A DNA stretch of 7,253 nt from Nitrososphaerota archaeon (GCA_005877345.1 VBPR01000080.1:1-7253); one strand, 5' to 3'; shown: positions 1 through 6,041, counted from the first letter of the stretch. Program-made: numbers and translations. The notes: generated by a model not told the origin, from the letters alone.

Positions 1-22
1 GTAGAAATAATTTAGTAAGAAT

Positions 23-247
23 TCATTTTTCGCGAGGAGCCGTTACCATTGTGTAACCCATCCAAATAAGCACACTCATCAGAATTCCTACGATAATTAT
101 CAAGGTTGTTTTTATCGTAAGAATATCCCACTCCGTAAATAACAATAAATATGAAAAAAAAATTAAAAAAAATGACGGAACTACGAGTAATATTAACCCA
201 ATTATTTTATTCTGTCTCATACCATTGGTCGCACTAACTCCGCTCAT
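23..247 (-). CDS. Small two-helix membrane protein, function unknown
   Basis: This encodes a 74-residue protein that I do not recognise. Two strongly hydrophobic stretches (about residues 14-38 and 45-66) predict a small integral membrane hairpin with short polar ends. The C-terminus is charged (ending PREK). The ATG overlaps the stop of the upstream acetyltransferase gene as ATGA, so the two are almost certainly cotranscribed and translationally coupled. This supports the chosen start, although Met10 is an alternative. No Shine-Dalgarno sequence is visible. The coupling does not reveal a function; it only suggests expression together with the acetyltransferase. It is likely real because the frame is open, the composition is typical of membrane proteins and the junction is tight. 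Confidence 0.7.
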   Translation of the reverse strand: MSGVSATNGMRQNKIIGLILLVVPSFFLIFFSYLLLFTEWDILTIKTTLIIIVGILMSVLIWMGYTMVTAPREK

Positions 248-741
248 AGTAACTCTAAAGCCATCAAGTAAGCATCTTCACCATCTCTATAGTATGATTT
301 CAATCTTGATTTTAGTTTAAAATTTAGTTTTTCATACATCTTTATAGCCGCAGAATTGCTTACCCTTACTTCCAGGTAGACCTCCTCAGTTCTTCTTGAA
401 ATAAGTCCATTTATTGCTTCTTCCATTAGAATGGTTCCAACTTTCTTTCCTCTATGCTCCTCCAAGATGGCGACAGAAACTACATGTCCCTTCTTCACAA
501 AACCTAACTTTCTGAAGTTTGAGAATCCAAATTCAATCTTGCACATAGCATAACCAACTATTTTTGCATCAAATTCTGCGACAATAAATGCCTCAGGTAA
601 CTCTTTGAGAATTGACTCGAAAAAATACTCCGTATAGTGTTCAGGAAGTGAATTCAAATTTATTTCTATAACAGAGGGTAGGTTATCTTGTCCACATCTA
701 TAGAAAATATAATCTCCATTTTTTCGTAGGCAGCTTTGCAA
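244..741 (-). CDS. rimI: N-terminal protein acetyltransferase, Ard1/RimI type (GNAT fold)
   Basis: A 165-residue GNAT-family enzyme predicted to move an acetyl group from acetyl-CoA to protein N-termini in the cytoplasm. The acetyl-CoA binding motif is around residues 88-106 (VSVAILEEHRGKKVG, the R/QxxGxG-type loop). A second block at 123-141 (LEVRVSNSAAIKMYEKLNF) and the C-terminal YYRDGEDAYLM (150-160) are hallmarks of the Ard1/Naa10/RimI branch, in which archaeal members act as broad NatA-like enzymes. Length is normal for the family. The start is TTG: there is no in-frame ATG upstream of the conserved core, and a TATA-like box about 25 bp upstream fits a leaderless transcript starting at this codon. 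Its stop overlaps the ATG of the downstream membrane-protein gene. The subfamily call is strong; actual substrates cannot be read from sequence. Confidence 0.88.
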   Translation of the reverse strand: MQSCLRKNGDYIFYRCGQDNLPSVIEINLNSLPEHYTEYFFESILKELPEAFIVAEFDAKIVGYAMCKIEFGFSNFRKLGFVKKGHVVSVAILEEHRGKKVGTILMEEAINGLISRRTEEVYLEVRVSNSAAIKMYEKLNFKLKSRLKSYYRDGEDAYLMALELL

Positions 742-760
742 ATCATCAAATAAATGATGT

Positions 761-772
761 TTAATTATTTTA
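761..772 (-). promoter_or_regulatory. Candidate TATA box for the acetyltransferase gene
   Basis: On the minus strand this reads TAAAATAATTAA. Its centre is about 25 bp upstream of the TTG start at 741, the distance expected between an archaeal box A and the transcription start, so the mRNA would be leaderless. It sits in the 74-bp gap behind the LarA-like gene, so the acetyltransferase pair may have its own promoter. AT-rich background makes chance matches common. Confidence 0.45.
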
Positions 773-779
773 ACTTTGG

Positions 780-790
780 GTTTTCAAAAC
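780..790 (-). terminator. Weak candidate terminator after the LarA-like gene
   Basis: An inverted repeat, GTTTT-C-AAAAC, lies 26 bp beyond the stop of the LarA-like gene and yields a short T-tract on the minus strand. Archaeal termination usually depends on T-tracts, and this one is only four bases long. It immediately precedes the candidate acetyltransferase promoter, which is a sensible place to end a transcript. Confidence 0.25.
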
Positions 791-815
791 ACATGATTTG
801 CTCAATTTGTCTAAT

Positions 816-1925
816 CTAGTTATCTTTTTTGAATATTGCGATGTTTGGATCTTGGATAATTGAAATTCTATGACTTTTTCCATTCATTCCAAGTATTTTT
901 TCAGCGGCTTCTTGAATATTGGAAAATATTTCAAATCCGAATTTTTCATTCAAGTAATACTTTGGTAACGAAGAAAGAATTGCCATATTGTACTTTTCTC
1001 TCAATTCATTGATAAACATAAGATGTTCCAATCCTTCAATGTAGCTAATATTGCTGTAATCTTCCAATTTTATTTCGCCATAAGCAAATTTCTCCATTGC
1101 TTTACTTCCAAAGCCTTTGCTATTTTCAGAAATAATTACAACAATTGCGTTTCTTTTAAGAACCTTGGTTGAATTCCATAGTAAATCCAGTGAATTTGAT
1201 AGGGTTGAACTTGAATTAGAATCAATATTTGTTCCTAATATTAAGGACTTTAATTCCTGTTGATTTTCTATTGAAAGGTCATCCAGTTTTTTAGTAGCGC
1301 TTTGAAATGATTGAATTATCTCACCATAAAAAAAATTGTTTATTCCAGAATTATTAGAAATAATTTCAATAGACTTTGCTTGCATACTTTCACAGAACCT
1401 GTTTGCAGTTTCAATCGGCTGACTTTTTTCTCCCGGATGAGGGAGGTCATCTACTCTTGAATGAAAAGCTTGGTTCATTTTATCCTGTTCAAATTCGCGT
1501 AGAAGATTGGTAGGAGTGCCACTATAACCAAAAAAGGGGTCAATATTTACTTTAGAAATGAAAATAGTGCCCCTCTCATTTGTGCGCCTATGAAAATGAT
1601 CATTACTCTTTTCAATCAGAGTTATATTTTGGCTTTGTATTTTGTTTGACAATACCCTGCGCGCTGTTGGAATTGTTTCAATAGGTAACGTAATTCCCCT
1701 AATTTCTGCTAGAGAAACTAACCTAGAAGTGAGTTGAACTGTAGAATTGGAGGCGTCTAGTGGAATGAGTATTGTATAATCACTGATGGGAATGGATTCA
1801 ATCTCTTGATCTAAACTTTCTTCATTGCGTATATCAAATTTTGAATTTTCAATAAGTGAAAGGTTCTCTACTCTGAGGTCTAATATGACGTCAGTACTCC
1901 CATAATTTAGCCATAATTCAGGCAT
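816..1925 (-). CDS. LarA-like (DUF2088) protein lacking apparent cofactor residues
   Basis: A 369-residue protein that matches the lactate racemase LarA layout from memory of the family. The N-terminus WLNYGSTDVILDL resembles the first strand of LarA. DPFFGYSGTPTNLL (129-142) aligns with the LarA block HFFAGFSGGRKSVLPG. A region GEIIQSFQSA (201-210) resembles LarA's GDMEAAHK segment, and NAIVVIISENSKGFGS (259-274) resembles GGTIIMVAGARDGHGG. The C-terminus ending ILGMNGKSHRISIIQDPNIAIF matches the final LarA strand around VTVIPDG. In LarA the HFFAG histidine helps ligate nickel and the GGRKS lysine covalently holds the pincer cofactor. Here those positions read D/P and T. It is therefore probably not a racemase. 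It starts at ATG 44 bp after the TBP gene on the same strand, with no obvious promoter between, so cotranscription with tbp is likely. Its function is unknown. Confidence 0.75.
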   Translation of the reverse strand: MPELWLNYGSTDVILDLRVENLSLIENSKFDIRNEESLDQEIESIPISDYTILIPLDASNSTVQLTSRLVSLAEIRGITLPIETIPTARRVLSNKIQSQNITLIEKSNDHFHRRTNERGTIFISKVNIDPFFGYSGTPTNLLREFEQDKMNQAFHSRVDDLPHPGEKSQPIETANRFCESMQAKSIEIISNNSGINNFFYGEIIQSFQSATKKLDDLSIENQQELKSLILGTNIDSNSSSTLSNSLDLLWNSTKVLKRNAIVVIISENSKGFGSKAMEKFAYGEIKLEDYSNISYIEGLEHLMFINELREKYNMAILSSLPKYYLNEKFGFEIFSNIQEAAEKILGMNGKSHRISIIQDPNIAIFKKDN

Positions 1926-1969
1926 GTTCCAATCGAAGCATGAGAATAGTCAAATGACTACTGGATAGA

Positions 1970-2533
1970 TTAACCCTCATAGATCATTAAATTCTTTTCT
2001 TCAAGCAAATCATGCAAATTATGAACTGCCCTATATACCTCTGATTCTTTTTTAGCCCCGGTACAAACCAATTTGCCGCTCGCAAAAAGAAGAATAACAG
2101 TTTTTGGATCAAGCATCCTGTGAATTAATCCAGGAAATTGTTCCGGTTCATACATACTGCGAGGTAAGACCCTTGCAGCCAATTCCAAATGAATTTTGCC
2201 ACCCAAACTTGCTGAGGCTACGATATTCTGTATTTCTATTTGTGGTTCATTTTCAATAGGGATGCTGCCTTTTCTCAGTTTTTGAACTACGTTTTTTACC
2301 GCCTTAATTGCCTGTTCTTCAGATTTTGCACCAGTACAGACCATTTTTCCAGAACTGAAAATCAGAGTTGCAGTCTTTGGTGATTTTAGTCTAAACACAA
2401 GTCCTGGAAACTGATCTGGGTGGTATTCGACGTCTGGAAATATCTGAGTAATTAAATTAAGATTTACACTTTGATTAACCGTTGCAGAAGCAACAACATT
2501 CTCAATACTAACAATGGGCTTGGTTTCAGGCAT
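1970..2533 (-). CDS. tbp: TATA-box binding protein (TBP)
   Basis: A 187-residue archaeal general transcription factor that binds box A and recruits TFB and RNA polymerase. It consists of two imperfect direct repeats, roughly residues 7-87 and 98-178. Each carries the signature order IVAS(A)-FPGL-PK(T)-LIF/LLF-SGK-VCTGAK: QFPGLVFRLKSPKTATLIFSSGK followed by MVCTGAK in repeat 1, and QFPGLIHRMLDPKTVILLFASGK followed by LVCTGAK in repeat 2. The length is normal for an archaeal TBP, with a very short N-terminus and a short acidic tail. The ATG is well placed about 29 bp downstream of a strong TATA-like element, suggesting a leaderless message. The LarA-like gene follows 44 bp later on the same strand. 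Confidence 0.98.
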   Translation of the reverse strand: MPETKPIVSIENVVASATVNQSVNLNLITQIFPDVEYHPDQFPGLVFRLKSPKTATLIFSSGKMVCTGAKSEEQAIKAVKNVVQKLRKGSIPIENEPQIEIQNIVASASLGGKIHLELAARVLPRSMYEPEQFPGLIHRMLDPKTVILLFASGKLVCTGAKKESEVYRAVHNLHDLLEEKNLMIYEG

Positions 2534-2558
2534 ACTAGGTTGGCTTTATAAATGCGAG

Positions 2559-2566
2559 TATATATA
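2559..2566 (-). promoter_or_regulatory. TATA box of the tbp gene
   Basis: An alternating TATATATA run is centred about 29 bp upstream of the tbp ATG, predicting transcription to start within a few bases of the start codon. A second AT element (TTTATAAA-like, 2545-2552) is too close to the ATG to serve unless transcription starts inside the gene. It could alternatively be a site where TBP binds to control its own gene. Confidence 0.6.
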
Positions 2567-2594
2567 CATGTTTGGAACAATAGCAAATTTTCTC

Positions 2595-2600
2595 AAAAAA
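2595..2600 (-). terminator. T-tract terminator after pth2
   Basis: Six consecutive T on the minus strand (TATTTTTTGAG) lie about 50 bp beyond the Pth2 stop and upstream of the tbp TATA box. This is the expected archaeal T-tract form and position. There is no strong hairpin. Confidence 0.45.
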
Positions 2601-2650
2601 TACCAAATGTGAACGCAAATCATTTTAAAACGCACTTTGAGGCTAATTAA

Positions 2651-3004
2651 TTAAAGTAATTTGAGTTTTGATGTCACTTTATCAATAATGTCAGATGGAG
2701 CAGGACCAATACCAATGCAAGTCACAGTTCCTGTTGGAATCTGTGTTAGGCCCCTATCTTGAACTATGACAAGTGGCATCATGAGTTTCTCGGCATCAGT
2801 CTGCACATGAAGCAATTCTTCAATACTGTTTACTTTTACGACTATCTTTGGTTGGCCTTCATTGAACCAATTCCTTAGCCATAATTTATTATACTTTCTG
2901 GAGCGTTCAACTCCGAGTACCGCAGCGTGTCCAACCTGCGATGCTATTTTGCCTATGCCCATGCGTAGATCTTTTCTTACAACAATGACTTGTTTAAATT
3001 CCAC
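2651..3004 (-). CDS. pth2: Peptidyl-tRNA hydrolase, Pth2 family
   Basis: A 117-residue cytoplasmic enzyme that hydrolyses the ester bond of peptidyl-tRNAs released from stalled ribosomes, recycling tRNA. It carries the diagnostic Pth2 blocks: the N-terminal VVRKDLRMGIGKIASQVGHA (8-27), including the catalytic-region K-D-x-x-M-x-x-GK and Q-x-x-HA pattern, and the C-terminal QDRGLTQIPTGTVTCIGIGP (82-101) with the conserved D-AG(L)TQ-type and IGPAP segments. The length is exactly that of archaeal and eukaryotic Pth2, with no extension. Its ATG lies only 42 bp from the likely start of the divergent geranylgeranyl reductase gene, so the two promoters must interleave. Confidence 0.96.
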   Translation of the reverse strand: MEFKQVIVVRKDLRMGIGKIASQVGHAAVLGVERSRKYNKLWLRNWFNEGQPKIVVKVNSIEELLHVQTDAEKLMMPLVIVQDRGLTQIPTGTVTCIGIGPAPSDIIDKVTSKLKLL

Positions 3005-3046
3005 TACAGTTTAGTTAATAAAAATGATGAATTAATTGTTTCCTTG
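3005..3046. promoter_or_regulatory. Divergent promoter gap between pth2 and GGR
   Basis: This 42-bp gap must carry both promoters. For the plus strand, TTAATAAAAA near 3014-3023 is about 28 bp upstream of TTG 3047. For the minus strand, the AATTAATT element near 3029-3036 is about 28 bp upstream of the pth2 ATG. Both positions predict leaderless mRNAs and mean the two boxes lie back to back, so the genes may compete for TBP/TFB. Motif strength is modest. Confidence 0.4.
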
Positions 3047-4219
3047 TTGGTTATTGAATACTATGATGTATTAATTGCGGGTGGGAGTGTAGCAGGACTT
3101 ACAACAGCTAGAGAATGTTCTTCTAATGGAACATCTACAATTGTGATAGAAGAGGATCACGAAATTGGAACTCCAGAACATTGTGGAGGGATGGTCAGTC
3201 TTGTGGGACTACAGAAATTAGGTCTCATATTGCATTCAAATAATTTTCAGAATGCCGTGTCAACGGCCAGAATTAGTTCCAAATCGGCTAGTTTTGAAAT
3301 TTCTGCTGAAAAGCAAAATGTAATAGTCGTTGATCGTAGGGGCTTGGACAAACAAATTGCCAAACAGGCTGAGGATGCCGGTGCTGAAATTCGAACAAGA
3401 TGTGCTTTCAAATCCCTTTCTAAGAATCAATCGAAATATATTGTAAAAACCTCAGAGAGAGAAATTGAATGCAAATACTTTGTTGATGCTAAAGGGCTAG
3501 GCTCTCTGAAGGATGCGAGTCAGAACGGTATTCTAGCATCTGCTCAGTTTGAAATATACGCAAAATGGATTGATGGTAAAACCGTAGAGATAATTTTTGA
3601 TTCTGAAAAGTATCCTGGATTTTTTGTCTGGATAATCCCAACTGGTGAAGGTACGGGAAAGGTGGGAGTTGCAGGAAAGGGAATAAACACTTCACTGGCG
3701 TTAAATGAATTCATAAACTCCAGAAGTACGAAATACTCAATAATTAGGAAAATTTTTGCGCCCATTTGGATTGGAGGTCCAAGACCACCATTTGTTGTAG
3801 ATAGAGCTTTGGTAGTAGGAGATTCTGCCGGTCAAACCAAGCCAACAACGGCTGGGGGAATTTTTAGTTGCGGCATGGCAGGTATTCTAGCAGGTAAAGC
3901 AATTTCTCAGGCAAACGAAAAAAATGATAATCGATTACTATACGAATATGAAAAAAACTGGAAGTCTATGTTTCAAAAAGAATTCAACTCCATGTTGTTT
4001 GCAAGGAAAGTATTAGAGAGATTGGATAATAAGTCCATTGACGAGATTTTCTCTTCATTGTCAAAAAAAGCGATTAAGAATGTATCTAATTTTTCAGATT
4101 TTGACTTTCATTCTAGTGCCCTGGATCTTTTTCTTAGAACAAGAATAGCTACTAATTTAACAAAAATATTAATTGAAAATGAATTTCGTAGGGTTCTAAG
4201 TGGCATGAAAGACAATTAA
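3047..4219 (+). CDS. Geranylgeranyl reductase family FAD protein (digeranylgeranylglycerophospholipid reductase-like)
   Basis: An FAD-dependent oxidoreductase predicted to saturate the isoprenoid chains of archaeal membrane lipids. From the TTG at 3047 it is 390 residues, normal for the family. The N-terminal dinucleotide-binding motif is YDVLIAGGSVAGL (about 6-18). It is followed by HCGGMVS (45-51), the DRRGLD region (96-101), KYPGFFVWIIP (188-198; family PxxYxWxFP) and the FAD-contacting GDSAGQTKPTTAGGI (258-272), which is diagnostic of geranylgeranyl reductases. The frame has no ATG before the core. An earlier TTG at 2990 lies inside pth2 on the other strand and would add an atypical 19-residue leader, so 3047 (or 3044) is preferred. 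It is peripheral to the membrane by family analogy. The exact lipid substrate is uncertain, because archaea carry several paralogues. Confidence 0.9.
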   Translation: MVIEYYDVLIAGGSVAGLTTARECSSNGTSTIVIEEDHEIGTPEHCGGMVSLVGLQKLGLILHSNNFQNAVSTARISSKSASFEISAEKQNVIVVDRRGLDKQIAKQAEDAGAEIRTRCAFKSLSKNQSKYIVKTSEREIECKYFVDAKGLGSLKDASQNGILASAQFEIYAKWIDGKTVEIIFDSEKYPGFFVWIIPTGEGTGKVGVAGKGINTSLALNEFINSRSTKYSIIRKIFAPIWIGGPRPPFVVDRALVVGDSAGQTKPTTAGGIFSCGMAGILAGKAISQANEKNDNRLLYEYEKNWKSMFQKEFNSMLFARKVLERLDNKSIDEIFSSLSKKAIKNVSNFSDFDFHSSALDLFLRTRIATNLTKILIENEFRRVLSGMKDN

Positions 4220-4233
4220 GGGTCCATAGCACA

Positions 4234-4245
4234 AATAAATTTATT
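4234..4245. repeat. 12-bp perfect palindrome downstream of GGR
   Basis: AATAAATTTATT is a perfect palindrome 15 bp after the GGR stop. It is flanked by GGTCC (4221-4225) and its inverted copy GGACC (4267-4271), which could form an outer stem around it. It may belong to the 3' end of the GGR transcript. AT-rich palindromes of this size occur by chance, and the T-tract is poor. Confidence 0.3.
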
Positions 4246-4292
4246 CTCTAACTAAACTTTGATTGAGGACCTGCTGGATTGTCATACCGAAT

Positions 4293-4312
4293 CTTATAAG
4301 CAAAATATAAAT
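4293..4312 (+). promoter_or_regulatory. Promoter region of the zinc ribbon-aEF1B operon
   Basis: Two box A candidates occur: CTTATAAG (4293-4300) and AAAATATAAA (4302-4311). The first predicts a transcription start near 4323 and a leader of about 14 nt. The second predicts one near 4333, almost leaderless for the GTG at 4337. The pair of translation genes downstream shares this promoter. Confidence 0.5.
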
Positions 4313-4336
4313 TCGGAGTAAAAGAATGAGCTTTTT

Positions 4337-4516
4337 GTGTCAAAATCGTTACAATTGCCAGTTTGTACCTCCTGCAGTAGACCAATAATTGCAAATGATG
4401 AATGTGTAAAATACTATTGTCCTAATTGCGGTTACGTCCTGATTTGGAGATGTCAAAGTTGCAGACAATTTGCCCGGTCGTACAAATGTATTGGCTGTGG
4501 GTTTGAAGGTCCATAA
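4337..4516 (+). CDS. Zinc-ribbon microprotein linked to aEF1B (COG2888-type)
   Basis: A 59-residue protein with four Cx2C knuckles at C10/C13, C28/C31, C39/C42 and C51/C54, enough for two zinc ribbons. The spaced motifs CTSC, CPNCG, CQSC and CIGCGFEGP match the archaeal predicted Zn-ribbon RNA-binding protein group placed next to aEF1-beta. A haloarchaeal member of the same length is known as a zinc-finger microprotein. Its biochemical role in translation is presumed, not established. The start is GTG: the frame has no ATG, and homologues begin just before the first Cx2C. The stop is followed two bases later by the ATG of aEF1-beta (TAATAATG), so the two are cotranscribed and probably coupled. 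The protein is cytosolic. Confidence 0.85.
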   Translation: MSKSLQLPVCTSCSRPIIANDECVKYYCPNCGYVLIWRCQSCRQFARSYKCIGCGFEGP

Positions 4517-4518
4517 TA

Positions 4519-4800
4519 ATGACGAAATTAGTTGCTAGGATCAAGATTCTACCCTCCGAATCAGATGCAGATGTAGATTCAATTCCTAAAAGTCTAATTG
4601 AATCTCTTCCAGAAGGGTTCAAACTAATAGCACATACAAAAGAACCAATTGCCTTTGGTTTGTACTCCGTTCTAGCTGATTTTACATTAGATGACTCAGG
4701 AGGCCAAATGGAATTATTAGAGCAATCGATAAGAAAAATAGAAGCCGTAGGTGAAATAGAAGTAGTAAACGTGAGCAGACAATCAGTAAAGATAAAATAA
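4519..4800 (+). CDS. ef1b: Translation elongation factor aEF1-beta (GDP exchange factor for aEF1A)
   Basis: A 93-residue protein equivalent to the C-terminal guanine-exchange domain of eukaryotic eEF1B. It recharges aEF1A by replacing GDP with GTP during elongation. Recognisable features are the start VARIKILPSESDADVDSI, the central EPIAFGLYSVLADFTLDD (the conserved K/EPIAFGLxAL segment) and the end VGEIEVVNVSR. Its length and single ferredoxin-like domain are typical of archaeal aEF1-beta, which lacks the eukaryotic N-terminal part. It directly follows the zinc-ribbon gene, a conserved archaeal pairing. A T-rich stretch after the stop probably ends the transcript before the converging ctaB gene. 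Confidence 0.96.
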   Translation: MTKLVARIKILPSESDADVDSIPKSLIESLPEGFKLIAHTKEPIAFGLYSVLADFTLDDSGGQMELLEQSIRKIEAVGEIEVVNVSRQSVKIK

Positions 4801-4836
4801 TCTTAAAGTAACTGCCCTAGTGTTAAGGATTGTAGG

Positions 4837-4848
4837 TTTGTTATTTTT
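4837..4848 (+). terminator. T-rich terminator after aEF1B
   Basis: TTTGTTATTTTT lies about 37 bp beyond the aEF1-beta stop, in the 58-bp gap between two converging genes. It is a typical archaeal T-tract in the expected location. Confidence 0.45.
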
Positions 4849-4858
4849 GCATATTGGA

Positions 4859-5743
4859 CTAAAACCTATAATAGAATAATGAGTCAAGTGCAAGTGAAAT
4901 AAAAATAACGACTAAATATGGAGCAGTAATCTTGTAGGCTTTCCATGCAAAATCTGGATTTGGATATTTTGTTAACCTATAGTGGTACGCGAGCATCAAG
5001 GTTCCAGAAATTGTAGCGGTAATAAAGTACAGAACACCTAATCCTAGAAAATATAATGACAATGAATATGGTAACAGAATTGCGGTGTTTGCGAAGATAT
5101 ATTCCGCTGTCTTTTCGTTGCCTATAAGAACGGGCAACATCGGAACTTTAACAGATTCGTATTCCTCTCTTGATTTTATAGCGAAAGACCAAAAATGAGG
5201 GGGAGTCCATAAAAACACTAGGCATCCGATCAGAAACCCCAAGACATCCATCGATCCGGTCGTAGTAGCCCATCCGGCCATTGATGCTGCACTCCCCGCA
5301 AAACCACCCACAACAATATTAGAAGCATTTGAGCGCTTAAGCCATAGAGTGTATATGAATACATAAAAAAATATTCCAAGGGCAATCATCCCTGTGGCCA
5401 TCAAATTTAGAGTCAAAAAGGATATTATAATAGAGCTAGCGCACAGAATGTTACCAAAAATAAATACGTTTCTAGGAGTTAATCTCCCTGATGGTATAGG
5501 TCTATTTATTGTTCTGGACATTATTTTATCAATATCACGATCAAAATAGTGGTTTAGGGCGCTCGACCCCATTGATGCCAAACAACCACATATGCCGAGA
5601 AATAGAAGTTTATAGAGAGGTATATCCCACGGTACTGTAGGAGTTGAATCAAATCTGGTTGCAGCTAAAGAGCTTGTTATTGCTAAAATAACCAATACTA
5701 GTACTATCCTTGGTTTTGATACTTCGATGTAATCGGCTAACAT
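4859..5743 (-). CDS. ctaB: Protoheme IX farnesyltransferase (heme O synthase)
   Basis: A 294-residue polytopic membrane prenyltransferase of the UbiA superfamily. It attaches a farnesyl group to protoheme to give heme O, the precursor of heme A for heme-copper terminal oxidases. The first Asp-rich motif is NHYFDRDID (64-72), which binds Mg-diphosphate. It is followed by the CtaB-specific RTINRPIPSGR (77-87), YTLWLKR (131-137), NIVVGGFAGS (142-151), TPPHFW (180-185) and the second-motif region SREEYESVKVPMLPV (191-205). These features separate it from menaquinone and other UbiA enzymes. Several hydrophobic segments (for example 13-29, 46-62, 93-113 and 115-132) are consistent with about nine helices. 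It starts at ATG and ends 58 bp from the converging aEF1-beta. It implies that the organism respires oxygen with a heme O- or A-type oxidase. Confidence 0.96.
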   Translation of the reverse strand: MLADYIEVSKPRIVLVLVILAITSSLAATRFDSTPTVPWDIPLYKLLFLGICGCLASMGSSALNHYFDRDIDKIMSRTINRPIPSGRLTPRNVFIFGNILCASSIIISFLTLNLMATGMIALGIFFYVFIYTLWLKRSNASNIVVGGFAGSAASMAGWATTTGSMDVLGFLIGCLVFLWTPPHFWSFAIKSREEYESVKVPMLPVLIGNEKTAEYIFANTAILLPYSLSLYFLGLGVLYFITATISGTLMLAYHYRLTKYPNPDFAWKAYKITAPYLVVIFISLALDSLFYYRF

Positions 5744-5806
5744 TCACAGATATTTTATTGACTTAATTGTAGGATTTAACTTATTCGCTATGCAATTTAT
5801 GGCACC

Positions 5807-5814
5807 AATATAAG
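5807..5814 (-). promoter_or_regulatory. Candidate ctaB TATA box
   Basis: The minus strand reads CTTATATT, close to the archaeal box A form (YTTATATA), centred about 68 bp upstream of the ctaB ATG. It predicts a leader of about 40 nt. A nearer but weaker box (CAATTAAG-like, about 5763-5770) would give a leaderless message. The element is nearly symmetrical and could also fire to the right into the spacer. Confidence 0.4.
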
Positions 5815-5847
5815 ATTGAAATGAAAAAGGTGGATATTGTCTTTGGG

Positions 5848-5877
5848 TATGAACTAATGTTGGAATAAGTGTTCATA
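5848..5877. repeat. 7-bp inverted repeat in the spacer
   Basis: TATGAAC (5848-5854) and GTTCATA (5871-5877) are perfect inverted copies separated by 16 bases. As RNA they could form a short hairpin; as DNA they could be a dimeric regulator site. It lies about 40 bp from the near-symmetrical TATA element at 5807-5814. Confidence 0.4.
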
Positions 5878-5976
5878 ATCGAGCACCAGTTCCAGTTACA
5901 AACGCATGTTAGGAAGAGAATGTTTCCAAGAGAAAGCATTACAACATTTTATGAATGTGATCGCTCGAACAAGACT

Positions 5977-5994
5977 ATTATCTAAATTATCTAA
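5977..5994. repeat. Tandem 9-bp direct repeat upstream of the Elf1-like promoter
   Basis: ATTATCTAA occurs twice back to back, ending 12 bp before the TATA box at 6007-6014. This is where archaeal activators or an extended B-recognition region would act, so it may be an operator. An AT-rich origin by slippage is an alternative. Confidence 0.4.
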
Positions 5995-6006
5995 ATGTCA
6001 ATGTAA

Positions 6007-6014
6007 TTTATAAA
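6007..6014 (+). promoter_or_regulatory. TATA box of the Elf1-like gene
   Basis: TTTATAAA centred at about 6010 predicts transcription from about 6036. That is just after the in-frame ATG at 6033 and just before the ATG at 6042, so it favours 6042 as the real start with a leader of only a few bases. Confidence 0.55.
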
Positions 6015-6041
6015 CCAGTTAATTATTATTCAATGTGGATC

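Larger units (their letters stand above)
5744..6006. other. Intergenic spacer without a convincing gene
   Basis: This stretch between ctaB and the Elf1-like gene is the longest non-coding interval in the window. It contains the candidate ctaB promoter, an inverted repeat at 5848-5877 and a tandem repeat at 5977-5994. The only open frame I noticed is a 15-codon one starting at ATG 5821, which has no recognisable content. I see no tRNA: no acceptable T-arm and acceptor combination on either strand. A small RNA is possible but not demonstrated. Confidence 0.4.

Noticed and set aside
2990..3046. TTG 2990 as the start of the geranylgeranyl reductase
   Set aside because: It overlaps the start of pth2, adds an atypical 19-residue leader before the conserved YDVLIAGG motif, and leaves no room for a promoter.
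3489..3765. Two overlapping minus-strand open frames of about 70 codons inside the GGR gene
   Set aside because: They lie antisense to a strongly conserved FAD protein, have no protein-like motifs and reflect its codon pattern.
4395..4442. Possible C/D box small RNA (ATGATGA followed by CTGA 36 nt later)
   Set aside because: It lies inside the zinc-ribbon coding sequence, shows no convincing internal D'/C' boxes and has only a poor terminal stem.
4422..4622. Minus-strand open frame across the zinc ribbon and aEF1B
   Set aside because: It is antisense to two well-supported genes and has no recognisable content.
5821..5868. 15-codon open frame beginning at ATG 5821 in the spacer
   Set aside because: It is too short and featureless, and the nearby TATA element would start transcription downstream of the ATG.
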